From Romanomermis culicivorax (lineage: Eukaryota > Nematoda > Enoplea > Mermithida > Mermithidae), in assembly GCA_963922205.1 (NCBI GenBank), contig CAWUHX010000317.1:1-64000 (forward strand): a stretch of 64,000 nt of DNA, given 5' to 3'. Position numbers and translations under genes: made by a program. The notes below the pieces were generated by a model, which worked only from the letters and a program-made list of their open reading frames with translations, made no database searches and was not told the DNA's origin. Below are positions 1 to 12,427 of this stretch, one piece after another (position 1 is the stretch's first letter; the number at the start of each line of letters is the position of its first letter).

Positions 1-501
1 TTTGTTTTATCAAAATGCTTTACTTTTACCCTTAATGATTTATTATTCGCACTTACGGGTATTTTAATTTATGATCTTTTCATCATTTTTATTCACTGTA
101 AAATGTCATCATTCTGTTTTATTGTTGATCGCTTTACTTTTCATTGTTGATGTTTACTATTCGCCTTTACGTGAAGATTTCGTGCAATTTACGATCTATA
201 TCAGTCTATTCAATTCTGATTATATAGGTTTGTTTTATTTGTTGTTATACCTCTGTGAAATAAAATTTATTATCAATTTACATAGTTTCTAGGGCGAAAA
301 GAATATTGTAAAATTGAGTAACATTATGATAACATCATGTTATAAAATTCTATAAGGCATGGCATAAGATCACTATAAGAAAGTATACGGTATGGGATGG
401 TCATGGCAAAATTCTGTAAGGTAGTTTATACGGTCTATTACAAATATTCATAAGATCTTGGACAATCTTATACATTTTTATACTTGACATTATATTATAC
501 C
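1..501. other. AT-rich stretch, no gene seen
   Basis: Low-complexity AT-rich sequence. The open frames are short and hydrophobic, as chance ORFs in T-rich DNA usually are. No domain, splice structure or clear repeat boundary was recognised. Confidence 0.6.
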
Positions 502-1418
502 TTACACTTTTTTATAAGAATCCGAAACCCTGGGATATTTGGAGCTGGTAAAAGACCCAAACTGCAGGGGGCATTGTGCCACCCAGTGGTAGAGAGCTCC
601 ACATTTTTGCCAACATCTGGCGCCATTGTTCCTGGTATAGGCGCTGGGATGATTTGGGCCATAATTTCTGCAATATTGGCCCCAGGAAAACTTGATCCAC
701 GCCAGCCACCAAGTGGAGGCCTTGAACTTCGGCCTGCGAATCCAAAAAAACTGCTCCATATTGTTGATCTCGTATTCTTCTTCCACTTTTGAACCTGATT
801 TTCTGCTGATAGCGTGCAACATTCCTCGGCCCATTTGTCTGCTAAGTCCTACTTGTCATATTCGTAAGCTATGGCCCAGCCTCGGATACTTCGATCTTCA
901 AATCCGACTAATTTTTGACGTTGCAGGAGATCTTTGATTGACAATTCAGCCAATGTCACTGCTTGTGACGTAGCATCTTGCACCCATGACTTCAAAGTTA
1001 AACATAGGCTGTCCAAGATTTTCTCGTTGGATTCAAACTGAGGGCAATCCAGGTCATTTTTCCATTTGAGTTCAGACGATCTCATGCAGTAGGAAATTGA
1101 TCGCGAACGACTGTGTGAAGGACTATGTGAACGTGAATGCCGATGAGAGTACCTGCTGTGCTTCCACGATCTTTCTTGCAGCACGTCTTCCAAAAAGTTT
1201 TTTGAGGGTGGTAGCTGAGTAATGGCTGACACTTGAGCAATCGGACTAGATAGATTGACTCCTGTTCTGTTGAGGAACTTTGTCTTGGTTCCTGACTGTT
1301 GTGTCTCCTTCGGTAGATGCCAAAATTTAAGAAGAATCGTAATTGAAATAAAGAGGAATATGAAATAATTGAGAAAATCGCAGAAAATCAAGTGTTCGAT
1401 AGGAGTTGAGAAAACCAA
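502..1418 (-). pseudogene. gag-like remnant (DIRS/Ngaro-type ORF1 style)
   Basis: Minus-strand frame 1418-849 carries an Arg/Ser-rich tract (HSRSHSPSHSRSRS) followed by a helical segment ending in RQKLVGFEDRSIRGWAIAYEY. A run of this kind (RQKL..ADRS..GW..V.EY) is, from memory, common in the first ORF of tyrosine-recombinase-type retroelements and related gag-like proteins of metazoans. A stop then interrupts it and the reading shifts into the frame covering 834-502. That frame contains a zinc-knuckle-like sequence CWQKCGALYHWVAQC, one residue longer than the usual CX2CX4HX4C. The family role is nucleic-acid binding and particle assembly. The stop, frameshift and odd knuckle spacing mark it as a relic. 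No reverse transcriptase or recombinase partner lies nearby. The family assignment is tentative. Confidence 0.45.
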
Positions 1419-2012
1419 AGTGAGGGAAAGGCGTGGCTTATGCCTTTATATAATAGTTGAAACGTAAGTGAAAAGCAAGTTTTAGCTTCTACGCAAGCTA
1501 CAGTAAGAAAAACGAAAATAAGAACTAGTACATAGTTAGCAAGAAGGAAGCACGTAGGCGTGGCTAAGCCTACGATAAATGGAAGTATACAGGCTGAGAA
1601 ACTAAGCATAAACTAAAATATGAAGGCATGATTAAGCATACTATAATTCAAGGCATAAAGATGTAGTTAATCAAGCATACAGTATATGAAAGTGTGTAAA
1701 GCGAAGCAAAGACTGGCTGAAAGAAGGAAATACGGATGCCGACCCCCCAAAACCTAAAGGTGTGGTTCAAAGAAGCGGTATAAAAGAAGGAAGCGTAGTG
1801 AAAAAATTCAGTCTCACCAAGCCAATCATGCAGCTATTGGCAAAGTGGTTTGGCAGTTATTGTTGTATTATTGTCGTGTTGTTGTCGTATTATCACCATT
1901 CCGTTGTCGTGTTCACCATCTAATTGGATCATAGCCAGATTGTCATTCCACCAGGTAAAAATATCCTAGGATTAGACTGCGAACCGACCGATTCCCACAT
2001 TTGGGCATTACA
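1390..2012 (+). repeat. LTR remnant, same family as gypsy-2 LTRs
   Basis: This stretch shares order and wording with the LTRs at 38646-39533 and 46723-47565: repeated GAAGCATA-like words, AGGCGTGGCTAAGC, the GACCCCCCAA block, then a TATA box (GGTATAAAAG, TATAAAAG at 1779-1786). It ends in TTGGGCATTACA, matching the TTGGGTGTTACA end of the gypsy-2 LTR. The left boundary is diffuse. No gag or pol follows in the same orientation, so it is a solo or truncated LTR. It is more diverged than the other copies. Confidence 0.6.
1779..1786 (+). promoter_or_regulatory. TATA box of LTR
   Basis: TATAAAAG sits at the same relative place as TATA-like words in the related LTRs (near 39280 on plus, near 51255 on minus), which supports a core-promoter role in the LTR family. 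Confidence 0.4.
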
Positions 2013-2135
2013 GATATGTATGTTTTTGTTTTTTTCCTTTATCGATTTATTTCTTTGAATATTCTTATTTTGTGCTACTTTTTGTACAATTTTTTCAGGT
2101 TTTGTACTTATGTTCTGTTTTTTACCAAATTTTTA

Positions 2136-2685
2136 CTATAGTCTGTTTTTTTCCAATGCTTGTAATGCAAAAATGCTGAAAGTAAGTACGCATGCAGAAT
2201 TTCGTGTCAAGATGATATCGTTATTGACTGTACACGAATCGATCAACCAGCTGATGACCAGCCTCTCAACTCAACTTGATAACTCTTTTAAAAATACTTT
2301 CCGTCCGATGCGAGAAATGTCCAAAAGAAATCTCACATGGTTAAAAAAAATATTCGCTGCTCTGCCCAGAAAAAGCTAAGCAAATGACCAGCGCTGTGGC
2401 GCGATGCGCCGGATTTTGAGATTTCAACTTTTCAAAGCACACCAATTGTATCACGGTCTTGATTCCCGAATTTTTTTCATTAAATGAGAACCATGTGCGA
2501 AAATTTTTTCTAATTTCCAACTTTTTTCTGAACAAATAGCTTTTAATTCTGTCAATAACTTCAGTTACGCGTTTTTTATTATTGTAATACAATATAGTGT
2601 GTGCAGGCGCGGTAGTTGAACAAGCAATGTGTACTTCATTTCATCTTTTTTCAGTTACAAGCATTTAGAAAAAAACAGACTACAG
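2136..2685. mobile_element. MITE-like element, copy 1 (TIR CTATAGTCTGTTTTTT)
   Basis: The left end CTATAGTCTGTTTTTTTCC..ATGCTTGTAA is mirrored by the right end TTACAAGCATTT..AAAAAAACAGACTACAG, giving inverted termini of about 30 bp. The interior has no transposase. The ends fit a TA target with termini TAGTCTG/CAGACTA, as in Tc1/mariner-type elements, but this is inferred. A near-full-length relative lies at 49076-49613, and a shortened, inverted relative at 48056-48379. Confidence 0.7.
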
Positions 2686-5600
2686 ATTATATTACTTCTC
2701 ATGTCTTTATCATTTGTTTTTTTTGTTCTGCCTTTACTGCTTTATTTTATTCATTTCATCTTGTTTGTTTATTGTATTTTATTTATTTCATCACTTTAAT
2801 TTTTTTGCAATGTTATTAAGCTGCATACAACACAACTTTAATGGAGAGGAGAATCCTTATGATAATTTTTTGCTTTTGTTTTTTTCAAACGTTCCAAAAA
2901 AACGTATTTCTCACAGAAATTTTTTTGTGATTTTGGACTGGTTCGTTCGTGCATATCTAATGCAACCGCAGCCCAAAAGCATGTGAAATTTAGATGGCCA
3001 AATGTAACTAAAAATAGACTATGTCAACCATCAAAAACGATTTTAATTTGCCTTATTTGCATATTTATCATGAAAAGGATGTGCCCGTTTACTCTAATGC
3101 ATAGATTTTTAGTATTCGCCATATTGAGATTTTGCTGTATTGAGACTTCGCTGTAATGAGAATTGCTGTATTGAGACTTCGCTGTAGCGAGAATTGCTGT
3201 ATTGAGACTTTGGTGTTTCGCTCCGATTTGCCTTAATCGCACATTTGTAGCAGGTGAATAACGCAACAGAATCCTATGGTCTGTTTTTCTGAAATTATAC
3301 TTATTTTGGGTATACTGTAGGAAAACGATGCTCCCTGAGCATCAGTGCATATGTACTATATTATGTTTGACCCAAAAAGTGTTGCTGCCAACTTTGAACG
3401 CCAATATCTCTTGACCTGTTGCATGTACAGAAATGATACAAATAGTTTTGGAAAGGAAATTGGATAAATTTTTATAATCCATTAAAAAATTTTATATTGG
3501 AGGTATAGTTTAGGACATGTTTACAATCTATGGAGAAGAAAACGGTGCCTCATTTCGTTTAGGCAATTTTTAAGGTAGAAAAATGATTTATAGCTTATTC
3601 GAAAGCCCTTGATAATCTCTTCATGCGCTTTGTTTTGATTTCCTCAAAGTTGACTGAAACACGGTGTCTCAAAGTTTTGAGCAACTTCGAAAATGGTGGT
3701 TTTCTAATAGTACCTCCCTCAATTCTGGTCCAAAAATGGCGAATCTAGTTTTACAATGTAGATCTCAGCGATATCTTTCATTTTAGACCAGGTTGTCGAG
3801 GCAAACTTACTAGTTGTGCTATTGCCAGGGGGTCAAAGTTCAAAAAAATTATTTTTTTTACAGTATGCCTCAGGGTAGATACCGTATCTCTGTGAATTCT
3901 CGATATTTTTGATCAAACAAATCACAGTTCGAAAGAAAATAAGATGGCAAACAAATAAAGTTATTTTGTTTTTTAAGATTCAGTGGTTCAAGAGATATGT
4001 GATTGTAAAGTCGAAAAAAGGCGAAATTTTTCGCGTCCAAAAACGTGGAAAAATGAAGATATCTAACGAACGATTAGTCAAAGAAGAATGCCGTTAGTTT
4101 CATTGAATTTCTCGTCAAAAGTTACATCAGTGGAATGATTTAATCAAAAATGCAATTGCTGGAATTTAAATGGCGGTCAAAAAACGTTTTGAAAAAAAAA
4201 ATTTTCGGGGGAAAATTTTCGCACTATTTTGTGAATAACTTCATGAATATTTGGAATTAAGTATTCTAGTTTATATTTTTGAATTTAGCATTCAATTCTC
4301 TACAGGAACATGATTAAAGATTTGATTTGCAAAAGTTAAATTGTTCAGGAATCGAATTTAAAGGTAAGCATCAGAGGTCAAAAAATTATTGGGTGTTGAT
4401 TTATAAAAAATCGGATATCATAAAGTCGAAGTCCGAAATTTAAATTCCGAGACAGTGGTGCAAGGTAAAATTGAATGGGCTTTCGAATGGTATAAGTTTT
4501 GTTGCTATTGGAGAGAAATTGACTGAGATCTGTGGATAGTGAGTCAACATTTCTGAATGTTTTTGGACCAAGAAACTGACTTGAGGCATTTTTCTCAAAA
4601 TGCTGGTTTGCTCTTCGTGATACGTTATAAGTTTCACATATCATTCGAAAGCACTTTAAAAATCATATCCGATCGTGGAGGTTTCACGACTCAATTGTTT
4701 GAAAGCCCTTATAAATATATGAAGTTTTTATTGATGATTTTTGAAGTAATAATAAATTATGTTGTATATTATGGTAAATATCAGATATGGTATATTTTAT
4801 GCTTGCCTCAGTTCAATGGTTTGTTCGTGTAGTGGTAAACATTACTGCTCGTGGTTCAATCGGGTGTAGATCGAATCGGCGATGGAATTTTTTAAATATT
4901 TTTTATACTCTGTTTCTGCATTTTAGCATTTCATTTGTCTTGAGATTGAAGATTTTTAAATTGGTTTATTATTATTATTTATCAATTGAATTCTGTTTCT
5001 GCATTAGACAACTAATGCCGGGGAATTTAGAGTATACATCATAATAAAGAACTTATTTCAGTTTAAATAAATATAAATCTTCCACTCATTTTCCCCGGAA
5101 CGTTGTTGTCATGGAGTTGCTTAGTTCTAATGCGTTATTGTCAAGTAGTTTCATACAGAATTGTTTATGTCAGTGTATCCAGTCTGAGTTTTGATGTTAT
5201 ACTGTAAATTAGAGGAGTAGTCATTGTGTGTTCCATCCAAAAAATGTGGTACTTTGCGGTTGTTAAATTGTTTGCTCAATTTTTATTATCAGTTTAAATT
5301 TTATCGACAAGTTGGTAATGATAGCATCAAAAAAGGGCTTTTTAGCACGGAAAGTGGTCAGAGGGAAAAGTGTTGGAAAGTGAGTTCTATAGTTGTATAT
5401 TTGGAACAGGGTCTTTTTTTGCACAGGCCAGGTTGCAATGTACAACTTGAGGCAAAATTTTGGTTGCACAGATAAATTTTTGGCTCACTCTAAAATCGAT
5501 AAATTTGCTTAAATTTAGTAGAAAAACCACCGCGAACTAGTTTTCTTGAATTTCATTTGATCCGTGTCAGTTTTAGGCATTTAAAACCTAATTTTCTGAG

Positions 5601-6570
5601 TTCTGGAGAGAAAATGAAAAGAATAATATAACTAGACTAGAGTAATTTATTCCATGCAGAGCCCCGAAATTTTTTCTGAAATTTCAATATTCTAGAATGC
5701 AGGAAAACGAACCTTTCCACCTTTTATTTCCCAGACAGAAGATTTGATTTCTCAGTGAATTTAATGAACTTTCAGTCGGACAAACTGAAATTCAAAAGCT
5801 AGGCAAGTGACTAAGAATTTGGATCTTTTAACCGGCAAGATTTTCTAACATTGTCTCACGCCCGAAATGTTTTAATCACATGAAAGTCAAAATTTTTATG
5901 AAGATCACAAAATTTTTTTGGGAAAATGACTGAGAAAAATGTTAGTTTTCATAAAATTTGTTGTAAAACAACTTACAGGATCAACCGTTTATCCATATTA
6001 TGTTGATAATTGGAACCTACAAGCATCAACTAGAATGACATTTTGTAACCGCGCACTAGAATAATATGTAAAAAGTTATAAATTAATTGAAACCCGGTGC
6101 GAAGCACAGGGAAATTTTCACTTTTTTCCGTTTTAGAATGCATAAAAATGTATCTCTGGACAGAAAACTCTAAAACCTAATTGAAAGACCAGTCAGGCCT
6201 CAAGTTGCACTGTGCAACTTGGTAGAAAAATTTGGTTGCACAGCCTGAAATTTGGTTGCTGTGTGCAAAAAAAAACCTGATTTGGAATGGGTTTTTCAGT
6301 AGGGTTTTTTCGCATTCATGTGGGACTGGGGATGTGCAACTTCGGAAAATAAAATTTTTTGCTGAGATGAATTTTTGGTCGCCTAGTATAAAATCAATAA
6401 ATTTGTGTATTTTTATGAGAAAAACTAGTGCAAAGTTGTGTTATGTTGTTGAATACGCATTAGTTGTAGGCACCATTTTTTTCCTCGAAGATTTTTGCGG
6501 ATTGAGAACCAGACCCAAAATTTTTTTTCATTTTTCATAAATTTTCCACATTTTTAAAAACGTTTATAAT
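2686..6570. other. gene-free stretch with minor repeats
   Basis: No coding domain was recognised. It contains a 31-bp tandem repeat (3134-3213), a left-end-like piece of the CTATAGTCTGTTTTT element at about 3274, and scattered motifs around a TTGGTTGCACAG word (about 5440-5470 and 6200-6260). The segment near 6091 carries a degenerate CCGGTGCGAAGCACAGG hairpin seen in a dispersed repeat family. Open frames here are short and repeat-derived. Confidence 0.5.
3134..3213. repeat. 31-bp tandem repeat
   Basis: GCTGTATTGAGACTT restarts at 3134, 3165 and 3196, a period of 31 bp and about 2.6 copies, with GCTGTAATGAGAATT/GCTGTAGCGAGAATT filling the second half of each unit. Confidence 0.75.
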
Positions 6571-7060
6571 CGCTGGTTTTTTTCCTCAAATGTGGTCTTT
6601 TGAGTAAAAAAATTTCGAAATGAAGGAAAAAATTTTGAGTTTGGTTCTCGATTGTGGAAAATTTTTTGGGAATTCAAAACCAAAAAGATTCGTTTTGGTG
6701 GACTTAGAAGAGTCAAAAACTTAAAATTTTCCAGTGCTTCATGCCGGTCATAGGTGTAATAATAACTATCTTCTATCAGGTGCAGCCCTTAGCATATTAT
6801 CTACTTCGACTTATTAATTTATGCTCAACAGTTTCTATCAATCAAGTTAGCTCGTTTCATTTTGGAATGGCTCAGAGTCCATTATGCTGCCAAAAAAAGA
6901 GATTTTTCATCACTTCTTCCAATTTCCTCTCTCCATCGATGCTTGGAATTTTTTGAACATTTTCAACCTGAACTCTATCGTTTATTTAAGATGGAAATTG
7001 AAGACATCATCGTACACTGTGGTTTTGGAACTTCTGTTCACGAATATCTGTTGGAGAGGT
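6571..7060. repeat. dispersed repeat, copy A (unique part)
   Basis: It aligns by eye with 17231-17650 in the same orientation. Shared landmarks, in order, are a leading TCCTCAAAT, AATTCAAAACCAAAAAGAT, a CCAGYGCTTCAKGCC hairpin-like word, TAATAACTATCTTCTATCAGGTGC, GCTCAACAGTTTCTATCAATCAAGTTAGCTC and GACATCATCGTACACTG. The copies are clearly diverged. No transposase is encoded. The repeat continues into the left arm of the palindrome at 7060-8010. Confidence 0.65.
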
Positions 7061-8010
7061 TTGTTTTGCAGCATTTTAGAATATAAAAACCCGAAAATTG
7101 AAACATATTACACTTCATAAGTTTGATTTTAATTTATTTATCAACCTTGTTAATAAGGTTTATTTTCCAGCCTTTTAGAAGGTGAAAATACAAAATTTTT
7201 TCCGGCACTCTGTGCTGGATCAACAACTAAATAAGATTAGATAATTCTAATCCTAACCACAGAAATGTTAATCACCGATAAATTCATAAGAATTCTATAA
7301 TTAAGATGCTTTATCCGCTCTTGCAGAACTCCAACATATTCTTCATGAGCTCATTTTGACTAACATAACCAGAATTTTCTCAATTTTTTTCCTCATTTTT
7401 GGAGGTTTCTGACTCCAAAAACAACAAAATTCTTGGGTATGCTCCTAAAATGCATAAAAAAGCATCCCTAGCCACATTATAAACATTTTTAAAAATGTGG
7501 AAAATTTTTGGAAAATGAGGAAAAAAATTTTGGGTCCAGTTCTCATGTGGATAAAACGTTCGAAAAAACTGTGTTTATAATGTTTCTTTGGATGCTTTTT
7601 AATGCATTTTAGGAGTATAACAAAGAGTTTTGTTGTATTGGGAGTCAGAAACTTGCAGAAATGTTGAAAAAACTTGAGAAAATTTTGCTTTTGTTAGTCG
7701 AGTCAAAATGAGCTCATGAAGAATATATTGGTAATTACAGTATCGGGTAAAGCATGTTAACGATAGACTTCTCAGGAATTTATCTGCTATTAACATTTCT
7801 GGGGTTCTGATTAGAATCATCTAATTTTATCTAGTTCTTGGTCTGGGCACGGGAAATTTTTTTGGATTTTCACTTTTTAAAATGCTGGGAAATGAAGCTT
7901 CACAATGTTGAGAAATAAATTAAAATGAAACTGAGGAAGTGTATTTTGTTTCAAATTATTTTCGGGTTTTTATTTAGTAAAATGCTAGAAAATGTAATTT
8001 ACCTTTATTA
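7060..8010. repeat. large inverted repeat (palindrome, ~450-bp arms)
   Basis: The left arm, about 7060-7510, reads in reverse complement in the right arm, about 7570-8010, around a short spacer. Matching landmarks are TTCATGAGCTCATTTTGAC (left) with GTCAAAATGAGCTCATGAA (right), the TAATTCTAATC..ACAGAAATGTTAAT block, GATTTTAATTTATTT, the CAGCATTTTAGAA words and a degenerate CCGGCACTCTGTGCTGG. The second copy of this family (17650-18180) contains only one arm, so the palindrome probably arose by inverted duplication of one repeat unit. No ORF was recognised. Confidence 0.75.
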
Positions 8011-9033
8011 TTCCAATGCGTGGTTAGAAAATTCCATATTAGGCAATGATCCTAGCTTATAAGTGATAAATGTTTGATCCTGTGTTGTTTTTTGGTGAAT
8101 TTAACGAAAAGCAAGATTTTTTTTGGTCATTTTGTCTAACATTTTATTGTGATCTTAAATAACATTTTGACATTCCTGCGATTAGAACATTTTGAGTCTG
8201 AGTACAAATTGTTGCTGGTTGGATAATTCGAATTTTTGGTTGATTTTTTCTAGAATTGTAGTCTGCCTGACTAATAATTCATTGAATTCCCTGCAAAATT
8301 AAAGGTTCTGTTTTGGAAATAAAAGTATACAAAGATTCACTTTCCAGGCAGCATTTTAGAACATCAAAATCTCTGAAAAAAAAGGAAAAAGAGTTACTCT
8401 TACCAATCAACTCATTTTCTCTTCAAAATTCAGAAAATTTGGCTTTAAGGGTAAAAAAGCTATGTTATTGGGATAAAATACTAGAACACTAGCTTTTTGT
8501 GGGTTTTTTGCTAAAATTAGGCTATTTTAGTGTTAGCATGGAAAAATTACTCTGTGCAACCAAATTTTTTTTCTGCCTGGCAACCTGCATGGCAACCTGG
8601 CATGCAGGTAATGCTAACTGCATCAGTAATTTTTTATAGCTTGGTGATATGCAAGTTATCCATGTGGTAAAAAAGAAGACAATTGATGTTGAAAGGACAA
8701 ATGTAAGTGTTAAATTACTCATGGTAAAGGAAAATTGTTGAAAGATTCTACTTTTTGTAGGTCTCTAAGTTATCATAGTCAGGAAAATGTTACACTTTTT
8801 CTGAAGTATAAGTTTGCTTATGTTTGGCCTTGAAGAATCAATTATCAACAATTTGAAAATTAATCACTTCACAGGTAAATGTAAATGAATTGAAATATAT
8901 TGAATATAAATATAACATACTGCAAAGAAAATCCAATATTATGACAATATTTTTCCTTATTGGGAATTTGCTCGGTTTGTTGTGTTTCTGATTGACTAGA
9001 ATTTTTGATGGATTAATTAGTGTATAGTCAAGT
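8011..9033. other. gene-free stretch before the Helitron
   Basis: AT-rich sequence with a short internal duplication around GGCAACCTGCATGGCAACCTGG (about 8578-8603). No domain-bearing frame was found. It may include the untranscribed 5' end of the Helitron, but no TC-type terminus could be fixed. Confidence 0.45.
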
Positions 9034-10443
9034 ATGCTTAAAATTTGTGCAAATATTGATATTCAGCATGGACAGTTCAAGAAGTCTAGCAGTCTTCCGA
9101 ATTCATGGAAAAGCAATAAAGAAATTGACAAAGTTGATATTGTGAATGCCCAAGAAATGCTTATTCCTGGTATAGACAAAAATTTTATTGAAATTGGAGA
9201 TTTCATGGTAATGAAATATTCAGTATTTTTTTGACATATTACTTCAATAGGGTTTATTTTTGTTAATGTTTAGGGTGTGAATCCGCATAAAAGGGAATTG
9301 CCAGATGCATCATCTAATTCATGTGGTACTGCATTGTCAAAAAGATTTAAAAATTTGAAGGTAGCAAAAAATTCTTTTTTAATGATAAATCAGTTGAATT
9401 ACTTGTTAGTTATATGTAAATTTATTTTTTTAGGGAAAACTATTCAATTTTGACAAAGCAAATTGCATTAAGAAGTTTCAAGGTTGTAAAAAGGTGAAGT
9501 AGGCATTAGTAATTTCATAGTTTTATATGTTTAAAATGTTTTATTCTGTTTAAGTTGAGATTTTTGAAAGTCATGATGTTTTGTCTAGAAAGTCTATAGT
9601 TGATTCTCATTTAAAATGCTTATGTTGTAAAGTTGTAGGCTCAAAGTTTGATAGCAAGTTTAAATTAATGATGTGGAAGCATTTGACTGCTCGTAGATTT
9701 GCATTTTGTTTAAAGAAGTCAAAAAGTTTAAATATAAAGATTTCAATTATTTAGTTAAAATGGTTACTTGCAAAATAGAGAAATATATAAATTTGAATAC
9801 GAAAGTTGTAACTGAATTATATGAAAATTTTTTCAAATTGAAGGAACTGTTTTTGCATGCTGATTGTTTAATATTGCAAGTTAATGAAGGATTCCATGAT
9901 AAAGGTCCAATAATGCAAGAATGGAGATGTCGACCATGTTTCAATTGGGTTGATTTTAATCTTAATTGTCAGGAAGATCTTTTGAATTCTACAATGAAGG
10001 GAATGAGAGATGAAAGTATGAATTTGATTCATGGTGATTTGTTTGAAGTAGATGATGGGTACCAAGACAAGATACACGATCATGTGTTGATAGAAAGATA
10101 TTTGTCGGATATAGTTCATGATGATCATTATGAGAAAGATTTAGTTGATATGGTTCAGAAGTTGGAGATTGGTCAAAATAATAGATTGTTGGATAGTGTT
10201 GGAATGGGTTCGGAAAATAGATTATTGAAGAACATCAGAGAATCAAACATAGATTGTGAACTGGGCACTGTTGATAAAAAAAATTGTGCTTTTTTGCATG
10301 AAGTTTCTTCAACAGGCTCAGCAGGAACGGAGCATTTTGTTTTGCCTGATTTGGATAAATCAAAGTCGGAAAATGATCATTTGTTGAAAAATCAATTAGA
10401 TGAAAAGAAAGTCATATTTGATACAAGTAGAGATTTGATATAA
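9034..10443 (+). pseudogene. Helitron protein, N-terminal region
   Basis: Fragments 9034-9234, about 9290-9360 and 9706-10443 read as one acidic, lysine-rich protein. Two or three possible short introns with GT/AG edges separate the first pieces (donor near 9207, acceptor near 9274; donor near 9358, acceptor near 9433). Around 9600-9715 a frame outside the long ORFs encodes CLCCKVVGSKFDSKFK followed by WKHLTARRF. This is a Cys-rich, His-containing segment that could be the zinc finger at the start of animal Helitron proteins, and it joins the next frame only through a frameshift. The middle part (245 aa, 9706-10443) has no recognised domain. Assignment to the Helitron rests on position and on continuity with the downstream domains. 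Confidence 0.5.
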
Positions 10444-10463
10444 GTTGAGATTTTTATAGTAGT

Positions 10464-12321
10464 TTGAGTAGTAGTTTTGATTCATCTGCTATGTTTAGGG
10501 AATCAGATTGTGACAGTGAAGTTGAAGTTGTTGAAGATTTTAATTTGAATAATAATATTATATTGCAGGATTTTTATGGAAAAAGGCATGTTCACATTGC
10601 GTATCATGAAAATTATGGTCAAGATTCGTTGGACATTGTTTATCGGAAAACTGCTTCAGTCTTGGCTGGAGAAAAGCATGAGGATATTCCATGCGAAGTT
10701 ATTGAATTAGTTGACGATTTGGTTAATGATGTTGATAAAGTTTTAGGAGGGAAAAATTGGCATAGTAGTCATGTGATTGCGATGAGAATTGTAAATTTTT
10801 CAAATACTGGCCGTTAATGTTACATTTCTGTTTGAAATGAATTTTCAATAGTGTTTCAGAGAACAATGGTTTATGCAAAATTATTAATGGATTTGTTATG
10901 TTTGAAGCACGTCCTGGATGCAAGGAGTTATATTTGAATTGTAGATTAGGTGATGAATGTCAAGATCATATTCGGATGATGAGAAAAATTATGCCTCATG
11001 TTGTTGGTCTGCATACTATCCTGCCTCAGATATATGCTATATGTTCTCATGTTAACTGGATTTCCGTCATTCAGTCGCATATAGCTATAGTCTGTTTTTC
11101 TTGAAATGCTTCTAAATTATAAAAGTGGAATGCAAGTACTATTTTAGATTTTTACAATTTCCAGCTAAACCATTCACCATGTGAGATTGAAAATTTGTGA
11201 GCTTATTCCATCAACTTTTAACAATTTCTACAGTGAAAAATTTTACTGTGAAAGCCTTGTGTAAACGATTTTGACTGCATAGTTAATTTTTGTCTTTTTT
11301 CAATTTATAAGCATTTTATAAAAAACAAACTATAGTTGTAATTTTTTGGCATTCAAGGAATTTGTTAATAGTAAAACAAATTTGTCTCTAGAATGTATTG
11401 AATCCAAGGATGTCCATTGTGAAGGTAGTAGCGCAGATGAAGATTTTATATTCTGCGAACATGATGACCTTATGGAAGATTTTGTGGCTGGTTGTTATGA
11501 TTTCGTGAAAGTAATTTGTTCAACATGTAATATGTGGACTAAAAAAGTCGCATTATTGATGCTTGGGGAAAACTTCCGCAAATAGATGATATTGTCATAT
11601 CAAAATTTGTTGAGCAGCTTAAAATACAACATTGTACTTTGCGGATAAAAATATGTGAAAATAAATGTTTATCTGATATAAAAGAGTGTTGTATACCTCT
11701 ATTTTCGAATGAAAATAAAATGGGAGTTGTTGATATTCCGGTGGAGATAAGTGGTCTAAATGTGTTTGAAACATACTTGATAAAGATTGATCATACATTT
11801 CAAACTATTATTAAGCTACAACCTCTTTGTAGTAAAAATAGCGGAAAATGTCACAGAGATCATTATGTTGATGCTTTGAAAGGATTAGCTGTACATTTGT
11901 GATTACCCTTGAAACCAACACACAATTATTTGCAGCAAGAGCTGCCATGTATTGAAAGTTTAGATATTCTTGTTGATAGTTATCCCTTTAAAAACAAGTT
12001 GTTTGTGGTAGTATTGTTGATATGAAAAAAGTTTATAATGCTTTGAAGAAATTGAAAGAAATCAATCGATTGTATAAAAAGATTGGTATCAAAATGGATT
12101 TGAATTTTTTGTGTGAAAAAGATATATCCATAGATGTAGTAGGTGATCAAACAGCAAATGTTAATTTGGAATCGTCAGAATTTCTACTGATGTTGCGGAA
12201 ATCTGTTGAATGTGAACCATATGTGAATATTACTATTGAATCGATTACTGGAAGTGATATTGATCTGAATTTAAGTGATTCTGAAACATATCCGTTTCAA
12301 AAATTCAGTCTGAAGTTATGA
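10464..12321 (+). pseudogene. Helitron protein, linker region preceding Rep
   Basis: Successive frames (10464-10817, 10898-11104, 11346-11585, 11639-11902, 12022-12321) contain landmarks typical of the segment preceding the Rep domain in animal Helitrons. These are IPVEISGLNVFETYLIKIDH, then DALKGLAVHL, a proline-containing stretch, and KVYNALKKLKEINRLYKKIGI, which resembles the RR/KALxWLKxNNPLY segment of DUF6570-type regions (from memory). A CSTCNMW pair of cysteines occurs near 11520. The frame is broken between pieces, and a foreign inverted-repeat element sits at 11085-11335. Its biochemical role in the family is not well defined. Confidence 0.6.
11085..11335. mobile_element. MITE-like element, copy 2, inside the Helitron
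   Basis: Left CTATAGTCTGTTTTTCTTGAAATGCTT and right AAGCATTTTATAAAAAACAAACTATAG are inverted repeats around a 200-bp AT-rich interior without an ORF. It interrupts Helitron coding sequence, so it inserted after the Helitron did. Confidence 0.75.
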
Positions 12322-12427
12322 AGCAACATGAAAAGGATATTGACTTGGATATAATCTGCTATCCTAAATTATATCCAAATGGTGAATTTGGATTTAAACT
12401 GAATGATCACATTATGTTAGTCCATCG

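Noticed and set aside
4815..4880. tRNA-like segment (GTGTAGTGGTAA ... GGTTCAATCGGG)
   Set aside because: The A-box-like and B-box-like words are only about 27 bp apart and no acceptor or anticodon stem could be folded. It may be a SINE scrap, but this is not supportable.
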